Shown in pieces: positions 24,285 to 35,295 of a stretch of 64,000 nt of DNA (its first letter is position 1; each line of letters begins with the position of its first letter). The stretch covers positions 425,512-489,511 of the forward strand of contig KB722751.1 of NCBI GenBank assembly GCA_000349905.1. The letters are read 5' to 3'. The position numbers were made by a program, and so were the translations under genes. The DNA is from Volvariella volvacea V23. Lineage: Eukaryota > Basidiomycota > Agaricomycetes > Agaricales > Pluteaceae. The notes beneath the pieces were generated by a model. That model was given only the letters and a program-made list of their open reading frames with translations, did not search any database and was not told where the DNA came from.

Positions 24285-24407
24285 GGGAGCGCCAGTGGGA
24301 AAAGTTGCCGGTGATCGACGATTAACAAGATATATGTAGATGCACCCAAGTGCACCATTCCATTGTTCCGTTGTTTCACCACACTCATCCCAACCACCGC
24401 CATTAAT
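24285..24407. promoter_or_regulatory. Short bidirectional promoter (ASA1 / zinc-finger gene)
   Basis: Only 123 bp separates the two start codons on opposite strands, so both genes must share this segment and probably read into each other's leaders. No TATA box is evident. Confidence 0.45.
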
Positions 24408-25135
24408 ATGTCCCTCGACATCACGAACGACATCTTTGGCATCGACCTCCATGATTTCTTCACTGATTTCACAAGTGACCCAAGATATCTATCTATGGAA
24501 TTCATTTCCGCAGAACTACCTTTCGTTCCTCTCTCCCCCTCCCAGTCATCCAATAGTTCGTTGGGGCATTCTAGCGCTGTGTTTGGCGATCCACTCATAA
24601 TTGATCCAATGCCTGAGGCGGAGAAAATCCTCGGTTCCTCAATTGACCCAATCCTCCAGGGTATTTCCCTTCCATCTCTTCCTTATCCTGGCTCACGATA
24701 CACCAAGAATCAGACCCTTCTCGCCCACACATAGCCTCTCTCACAGAAACAGCGATCACGCAAACCAGTACATTATTTACACCTAACGGTGGTGTCCCTC
24801 CTGGGGATGACGCAACTCCTCCAGCACCTCCTCCATGCGGAAGCACACTTCAGCAAGGAGCGAACAGACCGAGACCTAGAAGACTCAGGAGGTACAAGTG
24901 TGGGCAGTGTACTAGAGGTTATTCATATACTTGTGTCGTCAATATATCACTCACACCATCCTTAGTGTTTGATCGACTATCAAACCTCAAGTCTCATGAA
25001 ACGACCCATGATTCAAATGCGGCGAAGCCGCATAAATGCCACTGTGGTAAAAGCTTCAAACGGAGTTTCGACTTGAAGCGACACCTCGGCACGCAAAAAC
25101 ATCGAAACGATGAGTTCCGACCGACGTCTTTTTGA
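24408..25135 (+). CDS. C2H2 zinc-finger protein, two C-terminal fingers
   Basis: A probable nuclear DNA-binding regulator, target unknown. The start ATG (24408-24410) opens MSLDITNDIFGIDLHDFF, an acidic hydrophobic region that could activate transcription. An intron at about 24661-24733 removes an in-frame TAG. A Pro-rich linker and a basic patch (RPRPRRLRR) come next. Finger 1 is built across a second intron (about 24916-24965): YKCGQCTRV joined to FDRLSNLKSHETTH, a regular C-x2-C-x12-H-x3-H finger. Finger 2 reads CHCGKSFKRSFDLKRHLGTQKH, with only one residue between the cysteines. The protein ends NDEFRPTSF. Confidence 0.82.
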
Positions 25136-25832
25136 CAGCCTGACCGCCTGAACACCTTTGGGTGATCAGTCAGTCAGGGCAAGCCCAATGTCGTCCGTAC
25201 CCAACTGTTGCCAAATCATTGTTCTCAGAGCATTATGATCTTGGCGCATTGGTGACGGATGCCATTGGTATTGCAGCCTGTCATTTCTTCGTCCCACAGG
25301 CCCGCTCCGACAGTTATCCAACAAGGCCTCCCGCGAGTGCGCAGCACTCTCATGTCGCTGTGTTGGAGCAACTATCAAGCACCTCTCCTGCAACGAAGGA
25401 CCCTCTCATCGAATTTCATGGTGCTGCGGTATCAGATGCGATACCATTATCTTTCCATTTATGTTGACTCGTATTTTCACTTCTTCTCGGGCCGTTTCGC
25501 TGTATTGATTTTGTCATTTACCTACAATCGTCTCCCCCCCCTCTCGCTTAGTTTTTTCAAGTGCTATCGTCTTGTACAATATGCTGTCTATATGTGCTTT
25601 CTTGTCTTGCGATGAAATGAATAGTTTTGACTAATCCGAAATGTATTCAATATCATCCTGCATCACGTATTAAGCGGCATACAAGACGAGCTGCGGCTCG
25701 TGGAATAGCCTTGTGTGTATGTCGCAGGTATGGGTATGCCTACCACCATCACGCTGGGCCTGGAGGAAACTGGTCTACCTCAGTATTGGGGTGTTAAATA
25801 TCATGACAAACCACAAAGCAAAAAGCAAGGTA
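25136..25832. other. Convergent intergenic region
   Basis: This lies between the zinc-finger gene (+) and BUB1 (-). Open frames of about 100 residues (25162-25467, 25259-25615, both +) lack any domain and probably reflect the 3' untranslated region. Nothing else is seen. Confidence 0.45.
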
Positions 25833-28800
25833 TTATGTACAGGCCAACTCCACCTTCCTCAGCATTCCCTTCAAGGTAATGTTACCTAACCTCTTGCTGT
25901 TCGACTGTAGCCACTTTTCCATCTCCTCGCGAACCTCAGCCAACTCCTCGCACAGTGGCAATTGGCCTTCAGGACGAATCAAAGTAGGGTTTAGGAGGAT
26001 ATCAAAGAGCTTATTCCAAAGCTCAGTTTGCCAATATCTCTTCATCGGCGTCCCTATCTTATACCGTCTCTTTGCAACGTCTTTTGAAGAACCGGATACC
26101 AATACAACGGCATTCTCTTGGATATACTTGCCGTACAGCATGCAGTAGATAATTCCCGCAAGGCCAAAGTAGTCTGTCTGGTATGTCCAAGGCCTATTTT
26201 CGCGAATTTCAAAGCAGTCTCTTTCGTCTGTTGTCCAATCTGCTATGAATTCTTGGTCAGGTGGGAATAACCTGGTATCGATGGTTCGTCCAAAGTCGAT
26301 TAGTTTGAGGCCTTTACAACTCCATCCGCCTTCCCCAGAGGGCTGGTACTCGTCCACCCAAGCAGATTTCCCTCCTGGAACCTCTTCTAGTCGTAAGAGG
26401 CAATTGTCGATCTTCAAGTCCCCATGGATGAATCCGACACTATGCATGCTTTCGACTAGTCGGAGCAGTTCAATAGTGAAGAATACGACCAAGAGCTCCT
26501 CAAGCGTGCCACCTTGCTGGGCAACGCCAGCTTTCCCCGCGTTGTTGACAATGTTCAACAACATGCCTTGCGAGCAGTACTCGAGGACCATGAAACTCTC
26601 ATCGCGGAATGCGTATAGCGCATGAGGGAGGACCAGTGACTGTCGGGTAGTTTCAGGTAACGCGTCATGCATCCTGCGAAGGACGTGGTATTCCCAGATA
26701 TTGCAGGGCTTGACAACCTTGAGCGCTACCATTGACCCTTCTTCATCGTCCTCAAAGTCGTCATCATCGTCATCTGCGTCATCCGCTCTCAGACCTTTAT
26801 CCAACGCCCTGAATACCGACCCAAATCCTCCTTCACCCAATTTCTCTACCACACCGAATTTCTGTCCGTTTAGGTTGACAAGGAATTCCGCATTTGTGTC
26901 CGCATCCTTCTTCCCTCTTTTCGTAAACTTCTCTAGCTGTGCTAGCAGGTCTGAGTCTGTGTCCTCCAATGGGTAGTATTGAGGATCGGCGACCATCTGG
27001 GACAGTAATGCTGACAAGATGGCTGGGTCGAAGGGATTGCATGGGTTAGGGAGCTTGAGTTTTGAACTGGACGGTATTGTATCGTTTAAGCTCAAATTGC
27101 CCGTCTGGTCTTCTCCAAATACAGAGTCCGAATCACGTTGGCGGTGCCTTCTAACAGCTTGATCCTGATCTCCAAACCGGAAAGGCGATACTGATCTTCC
27201 CGATACAAATTCCTCTGCTTCTGCTGCACCCTGTTCATCAACAACACCCAGCATCCCACTACCTGACATAGCCTCATTGTAATCGTCATCTTCGCCAGCG
27301 TAGCCTAGTTTTTGACTTGGTGTAGCACCCCAGACAGATTTTGTGCTGGTAAACTCGTATGTCCTCTCAGTAATCGGTGTCAGGACATTTATCCTTCCAA
27401 ATCTTCCGCCCAGCGGCATATCTCGGACCTCTTCTTGGAACGATTCCTCGTCTTCGTATTGCGCCATCTCCTGATCATCATAGTCTACTTGTTGAGCATG
27501 CACATAGTCCTCCTGGTACTGATCTGATTCTGAATCATCATCGTCTACACCTCCAACCGAGGCAGACGGCCATGGTTGTGCTGTATCCTGCAAAGGCATT
27601 GCCGAGGCCATTGCGATGTGTAATTGTTCATCACCTCCATCCGTTGAAGAATCGCTGTCGACATATGGTCGAAAAGCAGGGGCTGGCTGGGGAGGCAAAT
27701 GCGGCGTGTTGGATGATGAAGCGGAGGACGAAGGTGGTGTAGGTTCATCTTTAAACGGCATGAAGGCGGGTTTAGCATCTGTGAATGGAGTGAACACGGG
27801 TTTTAGCGCAACTGAAGAGCTGGGAGCCGGGTCCTCCTCTTGCGGTGGTGGGCTGAATACCCTGAAAGGAGTCCGAGCATTCTCATCAACAAAGGGCTTG
27901 AAGACTGGGGGCGGTCGAGAGGATTTTTCTCCATCGGTAGATGGGGAAAGTACTTCATGCAGAGATCGAGCCCTTTCGTGGTTGGGTGCTTTTAGTTTCG
28001 GCTGAGGCTTTCCATGGTCATCTGTAAAGACCTCGCGAAGGAGAGCAAGGGATGGGGACTTTACCTCTGGTGTGAACACACGAGAGAAGACATTATCAGT
28101 AGTGGGCGATTCTTCTTGTATGGGTTTCGATTTCAACGCAGAACGCTGCAGGTTCTCATTCGTTGAACGGGACAAATCTGAAGGACCCGGTGTGCCCTTT
28201 TGTCCAAGTACTGCTCGTGGTTGCGAAGGAGTCCGGCTTGAATCCGGATCCATGAAAGGAGTGAACTAGGACATATTGTCAAACCAACCCTCGACACCGA
28301 TATCCATTATTTTTCTTACCTTTTTGGTCGTGGACCGTGGAGCATTGCTGTTCTCGTCGACGAAAGGTCGAAACGCTAAAGGCACTTAGTTGTGCAAGCA
28401 CTGACCTCGTAGACACAACGCTTACCCGGGGCCGGCGTTTTTACAGCTGCGTTTTCGTTCTCTCGCTGCTGTCTTGATGGTGCTACAGGGGTACCCGCTT
28501 CAATCTTCTTTAGTGCCGAGGCTGGAGGTCTCTGTGGCACTGCAACCATCTTCATAGTCAACTCCTGTGCATTGTACATACCCAATACATCCGCAAGAGC
28601 TTCTTTCGTGTTGATAGTCATGGTGGGCTCAGCACCGGGAATCACACTTTTCCTGCCACCTTTGCCATATCGCATCACCGTTCCAGCTTTGGGTGTATCA
28701 TCTGTTTCGCTGAGCGATGTTGGCGATTCCGACCTTGCAGGGGATCTACGCATTTCGGAAGGTGGAGGTGGTCCCCACTTTTTACCCAGCAACCCCAAAG

Positions 28801-29855
28801 ACCTTGCCCTAGCTTCTTGTGCACTGTATTCAACTTTATCTTCCGTGAACAGCAGCGACAAGTTGAACCGTAGCTTCTCTGGTCGTTTTCCAGGATCAGG
28901 GGGAGCCAACATAGGGGCATACCATGGTCCTGTAGATTGATATACTATTGCCCCAGAACTCGAGGAGGTCACCGGACCAGCCTTCGACGATGAAGGTACG
29001 GCCGATGAAGTTATAGATCGAGAAGTTGACGCTGTTAGGACTCGGCTCTTGGGTAGACCCTTTACTGGAAGACCCTTGCTCGTCGTTCGCGAGGACGCTG
29101 ATGACGACGCAGCTCCAGAACTAGACCTGTACTTGTTATACCATTGATTAGAGGTAGGGAAGACGACCTAGATATAAAGCCCCGTACGAAGATGGTAATG
29201 GACCCACTCGGCCTTGAAAGTCACGATATTTTGCCTTCAACTTCTCCAGTGGTCTCGCGCCCATCGCAATCCCCTTCTTGTACACCGCATCGGCCTCTTG
29301 CAGCCTACAGCGTAGATTCAACCCGATAAGCGTGCCATAATGCCACATGAGAAATAACATGATGCATCGAGATGAATGAAATCAGGATAGGTTAAATTGG
29401 GACAAAAACAGACCCACAAGCAAAGTAACAATGGTTCATGAGGGGGAAAGCGATGAACATATCATAACTACACACCTTCCTTCCTTCTCTAGCACACTTG
29501 CAAATTCTGTATACAATAATGCATAAAGCGTGCCAATGCTATTCTTCACCAAGTCACTAAAAACACCAGCGACCATCTTTTTATCGTTCAACCTTCCCGC
29601 ATACTGTATCCACATCTTCAGGTATCTCAAATCGGTCCTATACGCGGGATCCGTCTTGAATTGGTTCGTGGCCTCTCGAAGCAAGTCCAATGTGTATGCT
29701 GAAGACCTTAAATCGTGTCCGTCATAGTTCCTGATTGTCCATTCTATGAATTCTTGGTATAACGCTAATGGATCGTCTTCCTCGTTCAGAGCAGCCTTCA
29801 GGCGTGCACGTCGTTGATCTCGTTCATTGTCCAGAGAGCTTGTGCGGGTGTCCAT
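25833..29855 (-). CDS. BUB1: Spindle checkpoint kinase BUB1
   Basis: A Ser/Thr kinase of the spindle assembly checkpoint that acts at kinetochores with Bub3 and phosphorylates histone H2A. The N-terminal Mad3/BUB1 TPR region is encoded at about 29455-29855 (DPLALYQEFIEWTIRNYDG, YLKMWIQYAG). It continues at 29148-29330 (ADAVYKKGIAMGARPLEKLK). The middle is disordered and carries repeated F-x-P-[FY]-x-D motifs. The kinase domain has KLGEGGFGSVF (about 26820-26846), VALKVVKP with the Lys, HGDLKIDN (about 26408-26426) and LIDFGR (about 26286-26303). The HGD catalytic motif and kinase at the C-terminus are typical of Bub1. No KEN box is seen before the TPR, so this is Bub1-type rather than Mad3-type. 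Short introns occur only in the 5' third. Confidence 0.93.
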
Positions 29856-30044
29856 AAAGCGTGTGGGTATCGCAGACTGCCTGTGAGTCTGGACAGATAG
29901 TTAAAGAGAGGGAAAGTAAAGTATTGACAGGAATGAATGAACAAGTTAACCTTCACCTCGGAGGCTGATCGCGACGCGTTACCACGTGCTCTTCTCACAA
30001 CCCTAACCAGAATCAATATTGTGGCAGCTTATAACTTTATATTT
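29856..30044 (-). promoter_or_regulatory. BUB1 upstream region
   Basis: About 190 bp separates BUB1 from the stop of the next gene on the same strand. A possible leader intron (29884-29950, GTTAAC to CACAG on the minus strand) lies just before the BUB1 ATG, so transcription may start inside the upstream gene's 3' end. Confidence 0.35.
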
Positions 30045-32744
30045 TTAATGTGGTTTTGGCAATACAAGATGTGTTAAAACTCCCTGCTCGATAGTAGTCT
30101 CCCAGAGTTGTATTCTAACGTTCTTCAGCTCCTCAGTCAACTGCTTCCTCCGCTCCCTCGCCCGTTTCACAATCTCGGCCTTGCTTGATGACAATGGCGG
30201 GATAGGTTGAATTGACGAAGCACGAGAGGCACCGGTAGGGGCTGGTGTCAAAATGCTCCCAGTAAGATTGGGGGACAATGACTCGCGAGCGGTTGTGCAT
30301 TCAGACCCCAGCATTGCATTGCATTCCCTTTGTTTTTCCTTTCCTTTTCCTTTCTCCTTTTGCTCACTAGGAATGATTTCGTCTTCTTGGGTACCATTGG
30401 TAAGCGAACGATGGTTATTCCACAAAGCATAACGTAACATACCTGACCCTCCAATCGCAAAGCGCTGATGTTCGTGAGATTGGCTTGGGCTGTACCCCCC
30501 ATCCGCAGAAGGAGGCACGTCAACTGATAAATCCCAGTTGGCTGAGTTTGGTGTGAGAGGGTATGCGTCGCCCGAAGAGCTGGTAGAAGGCATGGGAGAT
30601 GCGCTGAGACAAGAACGGAAATGTGCCAGCCCCCCAGCGTCACGGACTTGGGTTACGTGTTGTGGCCCCTGTGACTGTTCGGGAGGGACTGACAAAGCGA
30701 CCACCGTTGGATCGTCCGCATGCTCAGCTGGTGTTGTAGAACTGGATTGTTGTGACGTCTGGTCGAGGGGAATATGCTGCGCAGAGTGATGAGATTGCGA
30801 AGGGAAGGGTGTTGCAAGATCATCAAAGGGCCAAGATTCGATCCCTCCGCGGTTTATGCTGTCGAGAACTCCATCCATCCCAGATGCCGACATATTTTGG
30901 GCACCCGACTCAGGCCCAAAAAGTGCATCAAAATCTGCAGCAAAGGTCGTGTCCGAAGGAAGGCTATCAAGATTAGTGCCTTGGGGCATCTGAAAGTTTT
31001 GAAATATATCCATCCAATCATCAAAGACATTCTGATCCGCCCTTCCGTCCTTATCACCTTCTATGCACGATAAGCTGGACTCTGTTGCGGATTGGAGGGG
31101 GTCGTGGTCAGAGTTACCCTCAGTACCTGGCTGGAGAGCTGACGATGTTGCAGACTCTTGGAAAGTCAAGGAGTTGACAGCAACAGCGCCAAGATTAGGA
31201 TTGGTAGCGATGGATGAGCTCACTGTCTGCGGAGCAGCGTCCAGAAGAGACGTGATGAGCTGATCAAGTGGATTCACATTGGTAGGGAGTTGTGTAGGTT
31301 GTGTAGAAGAGACTTCGGGATTTAGGTGGGAAAGTGAGACTGGAGTTTGGGGAGGGTGGAAGACTGGTGTAGGGGTTGAGATTAGAGGGGTTGGTGTTGA
31401 TGCTGGTGTAGGAGGATATATAGGCGATTGATCCGACGACTCGGAAACAGCTGGCGCAGGCGTAGATATAGTATTGGCATTTGCTGAAGGACTATGAGCG
31501 GGGGTGCTACTGTCACTTCTCGTCCCATACGTGACCGTCTCGGGTCGATAATGCCCATATACTTTCTGATCGTCAGGACGAGACACGACTGGTTGTGCCT
31601 TCGCTGCGCTAACCATTCTACGCATGGCCTCCTCCCGCTGAAAGTAACTTTTGGTTGCTGCTTTTCGAGTTGCTTGCTTGATAAGATTCATAAGTTGCTT
31701 CAACAGCTGCTTTCCTCGTTCTTGCTCCCAATTTTGCTTGTAAGCCTCAGGACCCTCACCCTCCTTGAATGGATAGGGGACATCCCAATCTGCAGCCCCA
31801 GCGGGGACGTTGTGCAACCGTCGCTTCTTCGACGGGGGAGCTTCGGACACACTTTGAGAAGACTGAGCTGAGTCTTGAGCAGGAGCGGCGCGTCGCTCGA
31901 AACCCGTGCGCTTGGGCGGTGCTGCGTGAGCTCCTTTGCCAGCGACTAAGCGTAGAATGCCCTCCAACACAGGAAAGATGTCCCTTTGGCCAACCAACAT
32001 TGCTACTATCTCTTGAGTAGTTGGAGCAGGGAGGAATTTTGGGTCGATATCGTAGGCATAAGGTTGGCGGAATCTATAACCACGACCAAGAAGGGGTTGT
32101 TCGTCTTCATCATCAACAATAATAGGATTGGATGGTGTTGTCCCCCGCTCGTGTCTTTTTGGTAAATGAGAAGGTCTTACACCCGCCACCACACCCGCCG
32201 TTCCAAGCAGTGCAGATTGATTACGAAGAAAATTAGGTGGAAGTGGTTCTGAAGGATCGGGCAACATAATTTGTGGCCCGGTTATGGCTTCAGGTTGTCG
32301 CGATTTGGCTTTGGATGGCCTTTTCTTCCTTGGTGGAGCAGCGGATGAGGCACGCGAAGTGGATGGTGTTGGTGGTTGGGTCGGAGTTCCTGTGCGCGTT
32401 GGCTGTGCGCTTGATAGTAGGTATGGGGACACAGTTGGGGGATGTGATGTAGTGCTGGCTTGAGGTGTGTGATTTAACGGCAGGGCTAATGGAATCATTG
32501 GAAGTTCAGAACAATGATGGGAACCAGGAAGTGCAATGGTCCCCACATTTTGTGTAGACGAATGCAATCCGCTTGCATCGTTACTTGCGGTGGTCGTTGC
32601 AGTGTCGATACCCCCGGGAAGCGCTAGCGCCGGTGACGGTGACCTACCTCTTGCGGGCAAGGGTGGGGGTGAGCCGAAAAGTGAGTCTGTATCCTCCTCA
32701 TCCTGCCCGCCAAATAGAGCACGCTCTTCGTCTGATACTTGCAT
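30045..32744 (-). CDS. Large Pro/Ser/Thr-rich nuclear protein, unknown
   Basis: A single open frame of 899 codons, unusual in this intron-rich setting. It begins MQVSDEERALFGGQDEEDTDSLFGSPPP. Basic clusters APPRKKRPSKAKSRQ (near residue 135) and PPSKKRRLH (near residue 305) look like nuclear localisation signals. More ordered parts are DIDPKFLPAPTTQEIVAML near residue 235 and a helical EAYKQNWEQERGKQLLKQL near residue 330. A proline-threonine-rich stretch (PTPASTPTPLISTPTPV) is near residue 455. The C-terminus is a helix rich in R/K/E (KRARERRKQLTEELKNVR). I recognise no domain. A role in transcription would be a guess. Confidence 0.75.
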   Translation of the reverse strand: MQVSDEERALFGGQDEEDTDSLFGSPPPLPARGRSPSPALALPGGIDTATTTASNDASGLHSSTQNVGTIALPGSHHCSELPMIPLALPLNHTPQASTTSHPPTVSPYLLSSAQPTRTGTPTQPPTPSTSRASSAAPPRKKRPSKAKSRQPEAITGPQIMLPDPSEPLPPNFLRNQSALLGTAGVVAGVRPSHLPKRHERGTTPSNPIIVDDEDEQPLLGRGYRFRQPYAYDIDPKFLPAPTTQEIVAMLVGQRDIFPVLEGILRLVAGKGAHAAPPKRTGFERRAAPAQDSAQSSQSVSEAPPSKKRRLHNVPAGAADWDVPYPFKEGEGPEAYKQNWEQERGKQLLKQLMNLIKQATRKAATKSYFQREEAMRRMVSAAKAQPVVSRPDDQKVYGHYRPETVTYGTRSDSSTPAHSPSANANTISTPAPAVSESSDQSPIYPPTPASTPTPLISTPTPVFHPPQTPVSLSHLNPEVSSTQPTQLPTNVNPLDQLITSLLDAAPQTVSSSIATNPNLGAVAVNSLTFQESATSSALQPGTEGNSDHDPLQSATESSLSCIEGDKDGRADQNVFDDWMDIFQNFQMPQGTNLDSLPSDTTFAADFDALFGPESGAQNMSASGMDGVLDSINRGGIESWPFDDLATPFPSQSHHSAQHIPLDQTSQQSSSTTPAEHADDPTVVALSVPPEQSQGPQHVTQVRDAGGLAHFRSCLSASPMPSTSSSGDAYPLTPNSANWDLSVDVPPSADGGYSPSQSHEHQRFAIGGSGMLRYALWNNHRSLTNGTQEDEIIPSEQKEKGKGKEKQRECNAMLGSECTTARESLSPNLTGSILTPAPTGASRASSIQPIPPLSSSKAEIVKRARERRKQLTEELKNVRIQLWETTIEQGVLTHLVLPKPH

Positions 32745-33202
32745 GGGCTGAAACTATGGCAAAGAGAGTTAATCGCGATACGCGAGATGAAATGAATGAG
32801 GCGAACCTGGTTTTTACTAGGTTTTAGCGTACGGAGTAAAATGGTGAATGTGTTGGGTATGATGATGGATTGCAGATGAGTTATGAGAGATGACTTGGCA
32901 TAAAGGTCGTAAAATGAGAAGAATTGGAAAGTTGATGGTGATGCAGAGTGATGGAGAACGCAGCCGCAAGGAGTCAAGGTCGTGGTCGCATCCGAAATCG
33001 CAAAATTCTCGTAAACACCCCCATACGCGTGACATGACGTGACACCCGTTATCTTATCTAAATTGAGATACACGCCTGATAATCTGTATCCATGTTCGTT
33101 CCGTAGATTCATAAATCAAATACATGAGCTGATAAAAACATGACTCTTTGGCATGAGTCATAACAAGAGCTCATCTGCACCTCCTAGTCAACAGCATCAG
33201 CC
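32745..33202. promoter_or_regulatory. Divergent promoter region
   Basis: About 460 bp lies between the start codons of the disordered protein (-) and the acetyltransferase (+). A minus-strand open frame at 32817-33112 has no domain. No TATA box or repeat stands out. Confidence 0.4.
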
Positions 33203-33964
33203 ATGCCAGCATTTGTGAACAACTACAAAGAGCCCGAGGTCAACCTCGAGTTGAGCCTCAAGGGACCGGACGAGTACGACTTCAACTTCAACGTTCCGAT
33301 CCCAGCCAGCTTGGAGACGGAACGTATCAAACTCGTCCCATTCCTCCCAGTCGTTCATGGGGAAGCTTTCTTCCAAGCAGCCTCGGCAGATCCTAACCTC
33401 ACTCGCTACATCCCACTCAACCTCCACACTTATGATTCCCTTCTTTACTTCAACGAGGGCTTCATTCGCTCTGATCCATCCTGCCTCTTGTTCGCCATCA
33501 TCGATAAAACGAAGCCAAATCACGACACGGATGTCAAGAACAGTATTGCAGGCATGATTGGACTGCTCCACCATTCCCCACAAAACCTGAGCACGGAAAT
33601 CGGGCCTGTCATTATCGTTCCCGCTTATCAACGCACCTTCGCGTCCTCCAATGCCATTGGAGTATTGCTTCGATGGTGCCTAGACCTGCCCGAGGAAGGT
33701 GGCCTAGGATTTAGGCGCGTGGCTTGGTCTGCGAATCCCAATAACGCCCCAAGTATCAAGACTGCAGAGCGAATGGGTTTCAAGAAGGACGGGGTCCTGA
33801 GGTGGACATGGATCCTACCAGAAGGGAAAGAAGGCCTTCCCATGAAGGATTCGACCAGAGGAAGCGGAGAAGGGAGACACAGCTGCATCTTGTCGATCTG
33901 TTGGGACGACTGGGAGAATGGAGGGAGGCAGCGCGTCACCGAACTCATTAATAGGCAATCTTAA
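33203..33964 (+). CDS. GNAT-family N-acetyltransferase (RimJ/RimL-like)
   Basis: A single exon of 253 codons. It starts MPAFVNNYKEPEVNLEL. The acetyltransferase fold begins near residue 40 (LETERIKLVPFLP), with an IAGMIGLLHHSP strand and EIGPVIIVPAYQRTFASSNAIG as the acetyl-CoA-binding region. RRVAWSANPNNAPSIKTAERMGFKKDG follows, the N-x-x-S-x-x-x-A-x-x-x-G-F pattern of the Acetyltransf_3 group. The P-loop Q/RxxGxG/A is replaced by QRTFASSNA. The substrate (protein N-terminus, small amine or antibiotic-like compound) is unknown. No signal peptide is seen, so it should be cytosolic. Confidence 0.9.
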   Translation: MPAFVNNYKEPEVNLELSLKGPDEYDFNFNVPIPASLETERIKLVPFLPVVHGEAFFQAASADPNLTRYIPLNLHTYDSLLYFNEGFIRSDPSCLLFAIIDKTKPNHDTDVKNSIAGMIGLLHHSPQNLSTEIGPVIIVPAYQRTFASSNAIGVLLRWCLDLPEEGGLGFRRVAWSANPNNAPSIKTAERMGFKKDGVLRWTWILPEGKEGLPMKDSTRGSGEGRHSCILSICWDDWENGGRQRVTELINRQS

Positions 33965-34062
33965 GGCGGACATACCCTAGCTTTATACCATAACAAAGAA
34001 AAAGCGTAAAATTACAGGTATATAGGTAGATGGGAATACAAGAATCATGCACATACAGTACG

Positions 34063-35013
34063 TCAATGTATTGAAGGGAATTCTTCCGTCATATTACGAT
34101 TGATCCTTCGTCCTGCGCTAGGCGACATGTTCATACCCATAGACATGTTTTGCATCCCACCCATTCCCATTCCGCCCATTGGGGGACCCATCATACCATG
34201 TGAAGGGTCCGCCATGCCCATACCTCCCATACTACCCATCGAGTTCATCCGTATAGGCGATCCATCCTGCTGCATTGGGTTTGCGTAGAAATGCGAAGGA
34301 GCTACCGTATTGAAAGGTGAGCCTGGTCCACCCGGGTATGGTCCCGGTCCTGGTGCACCTCCGCGCATGTTCATGGTTGCCGGTGAACCAGGGTAAGGAT
34401 AGTTGACCTGCGGGGGAGCATGGTGTCTGATGGGCTGTGGTGTCCCGTCGTGGTGACCCATTGGATGGCCTTGCATATGGAATTCCCGTTCATTACGATG
34501 AGGGGTTTGGTGTCGTGTATGCGCTGAGAGGGATAGTGACTGCTGTGGTGGGGGTGGTTTTTCTGGGTCCTGACCATTCTCCTCCTGCGTCTTTTGTTTG
34601 ACAGCTTCGAGCAGAGGGGTAGGGTTGTAGTACAATTCGGAGTACTGGTCCACAAGAAACCTGGAGAAATGAAGCTAAAGCATAAGACAAAGTAGAACGG
34701 ATGGGCCGTACTGCTGAGTTCCTATGTCCCATTGCGGCCCCCTCTCCGCCCTCGCGGTCATCAGCAGAGAGTTCCATTCGGAGGCACTTTCCTGGAAACA
34801 ATCAGGTGAGGCCTATGTTCCAAAAACTTTGTCAAGAACGGTATGACACACGATGGCTTGGGCCAGCTCTGGGTTCGGTTGAGACGTGTCGGCACGAAAC
34901 TTTTCCGCATTTGCCAGTCTTTGGACTTCTGCACTCAGCTTCGGACCGATTCGCTGTGCGTTCTGTCTTGGAACCTTTACCTCGATGGCTCGTGCTGCTT
35001 GACCTGGAGCCAT
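34063..35013 (-). CDS. Met/Gly/Pro-rich protein, unknown
   Basis: Three exons were placed. The first starts [17 protein letters not shown] and includes [22 protein letters not shown]. An intron (about 34790-34850) leads to [18 protein letters not shown] second (about 34650-34700) leads to [22 protein letters not shown]. The final half is low complexity: His/Pro-rich, then Gly/Pro/Tyr, then Met/Gly repeats ([13 protein letters not shown]), ending [11 protein letters not shown] do not recognise the N-terminal helical part. The low-complexity tail resembles transcription or chromatin cofactors, but no domain supports this. Confidence 0.65.
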
Positions 35014-35295
35014 TCACTGCCGGATATTTGCTGGCTGTCTCAGTGATGGCGGGAGGAACGGTATTGTAATTGGGCGTGGGAAATCAAGTCACTCGCCCAG
35101 GACGCGTTCAAGGGTTAGAATCTGCCTGCTATAGTTGTCCAAGGTAGGTTGCTCCTCCTGTCTTCACCGAACACTCTCCAAGCCCATGCCTCTAGGCTCT
35201 TTATTTCTCTTTACCCTGTATCTCAAGCCCAGGGACACGTCTTCTGCCCGGAATCCACAAATCACGGGCACCACTCAATCAGCTTCGCCGAGTAT

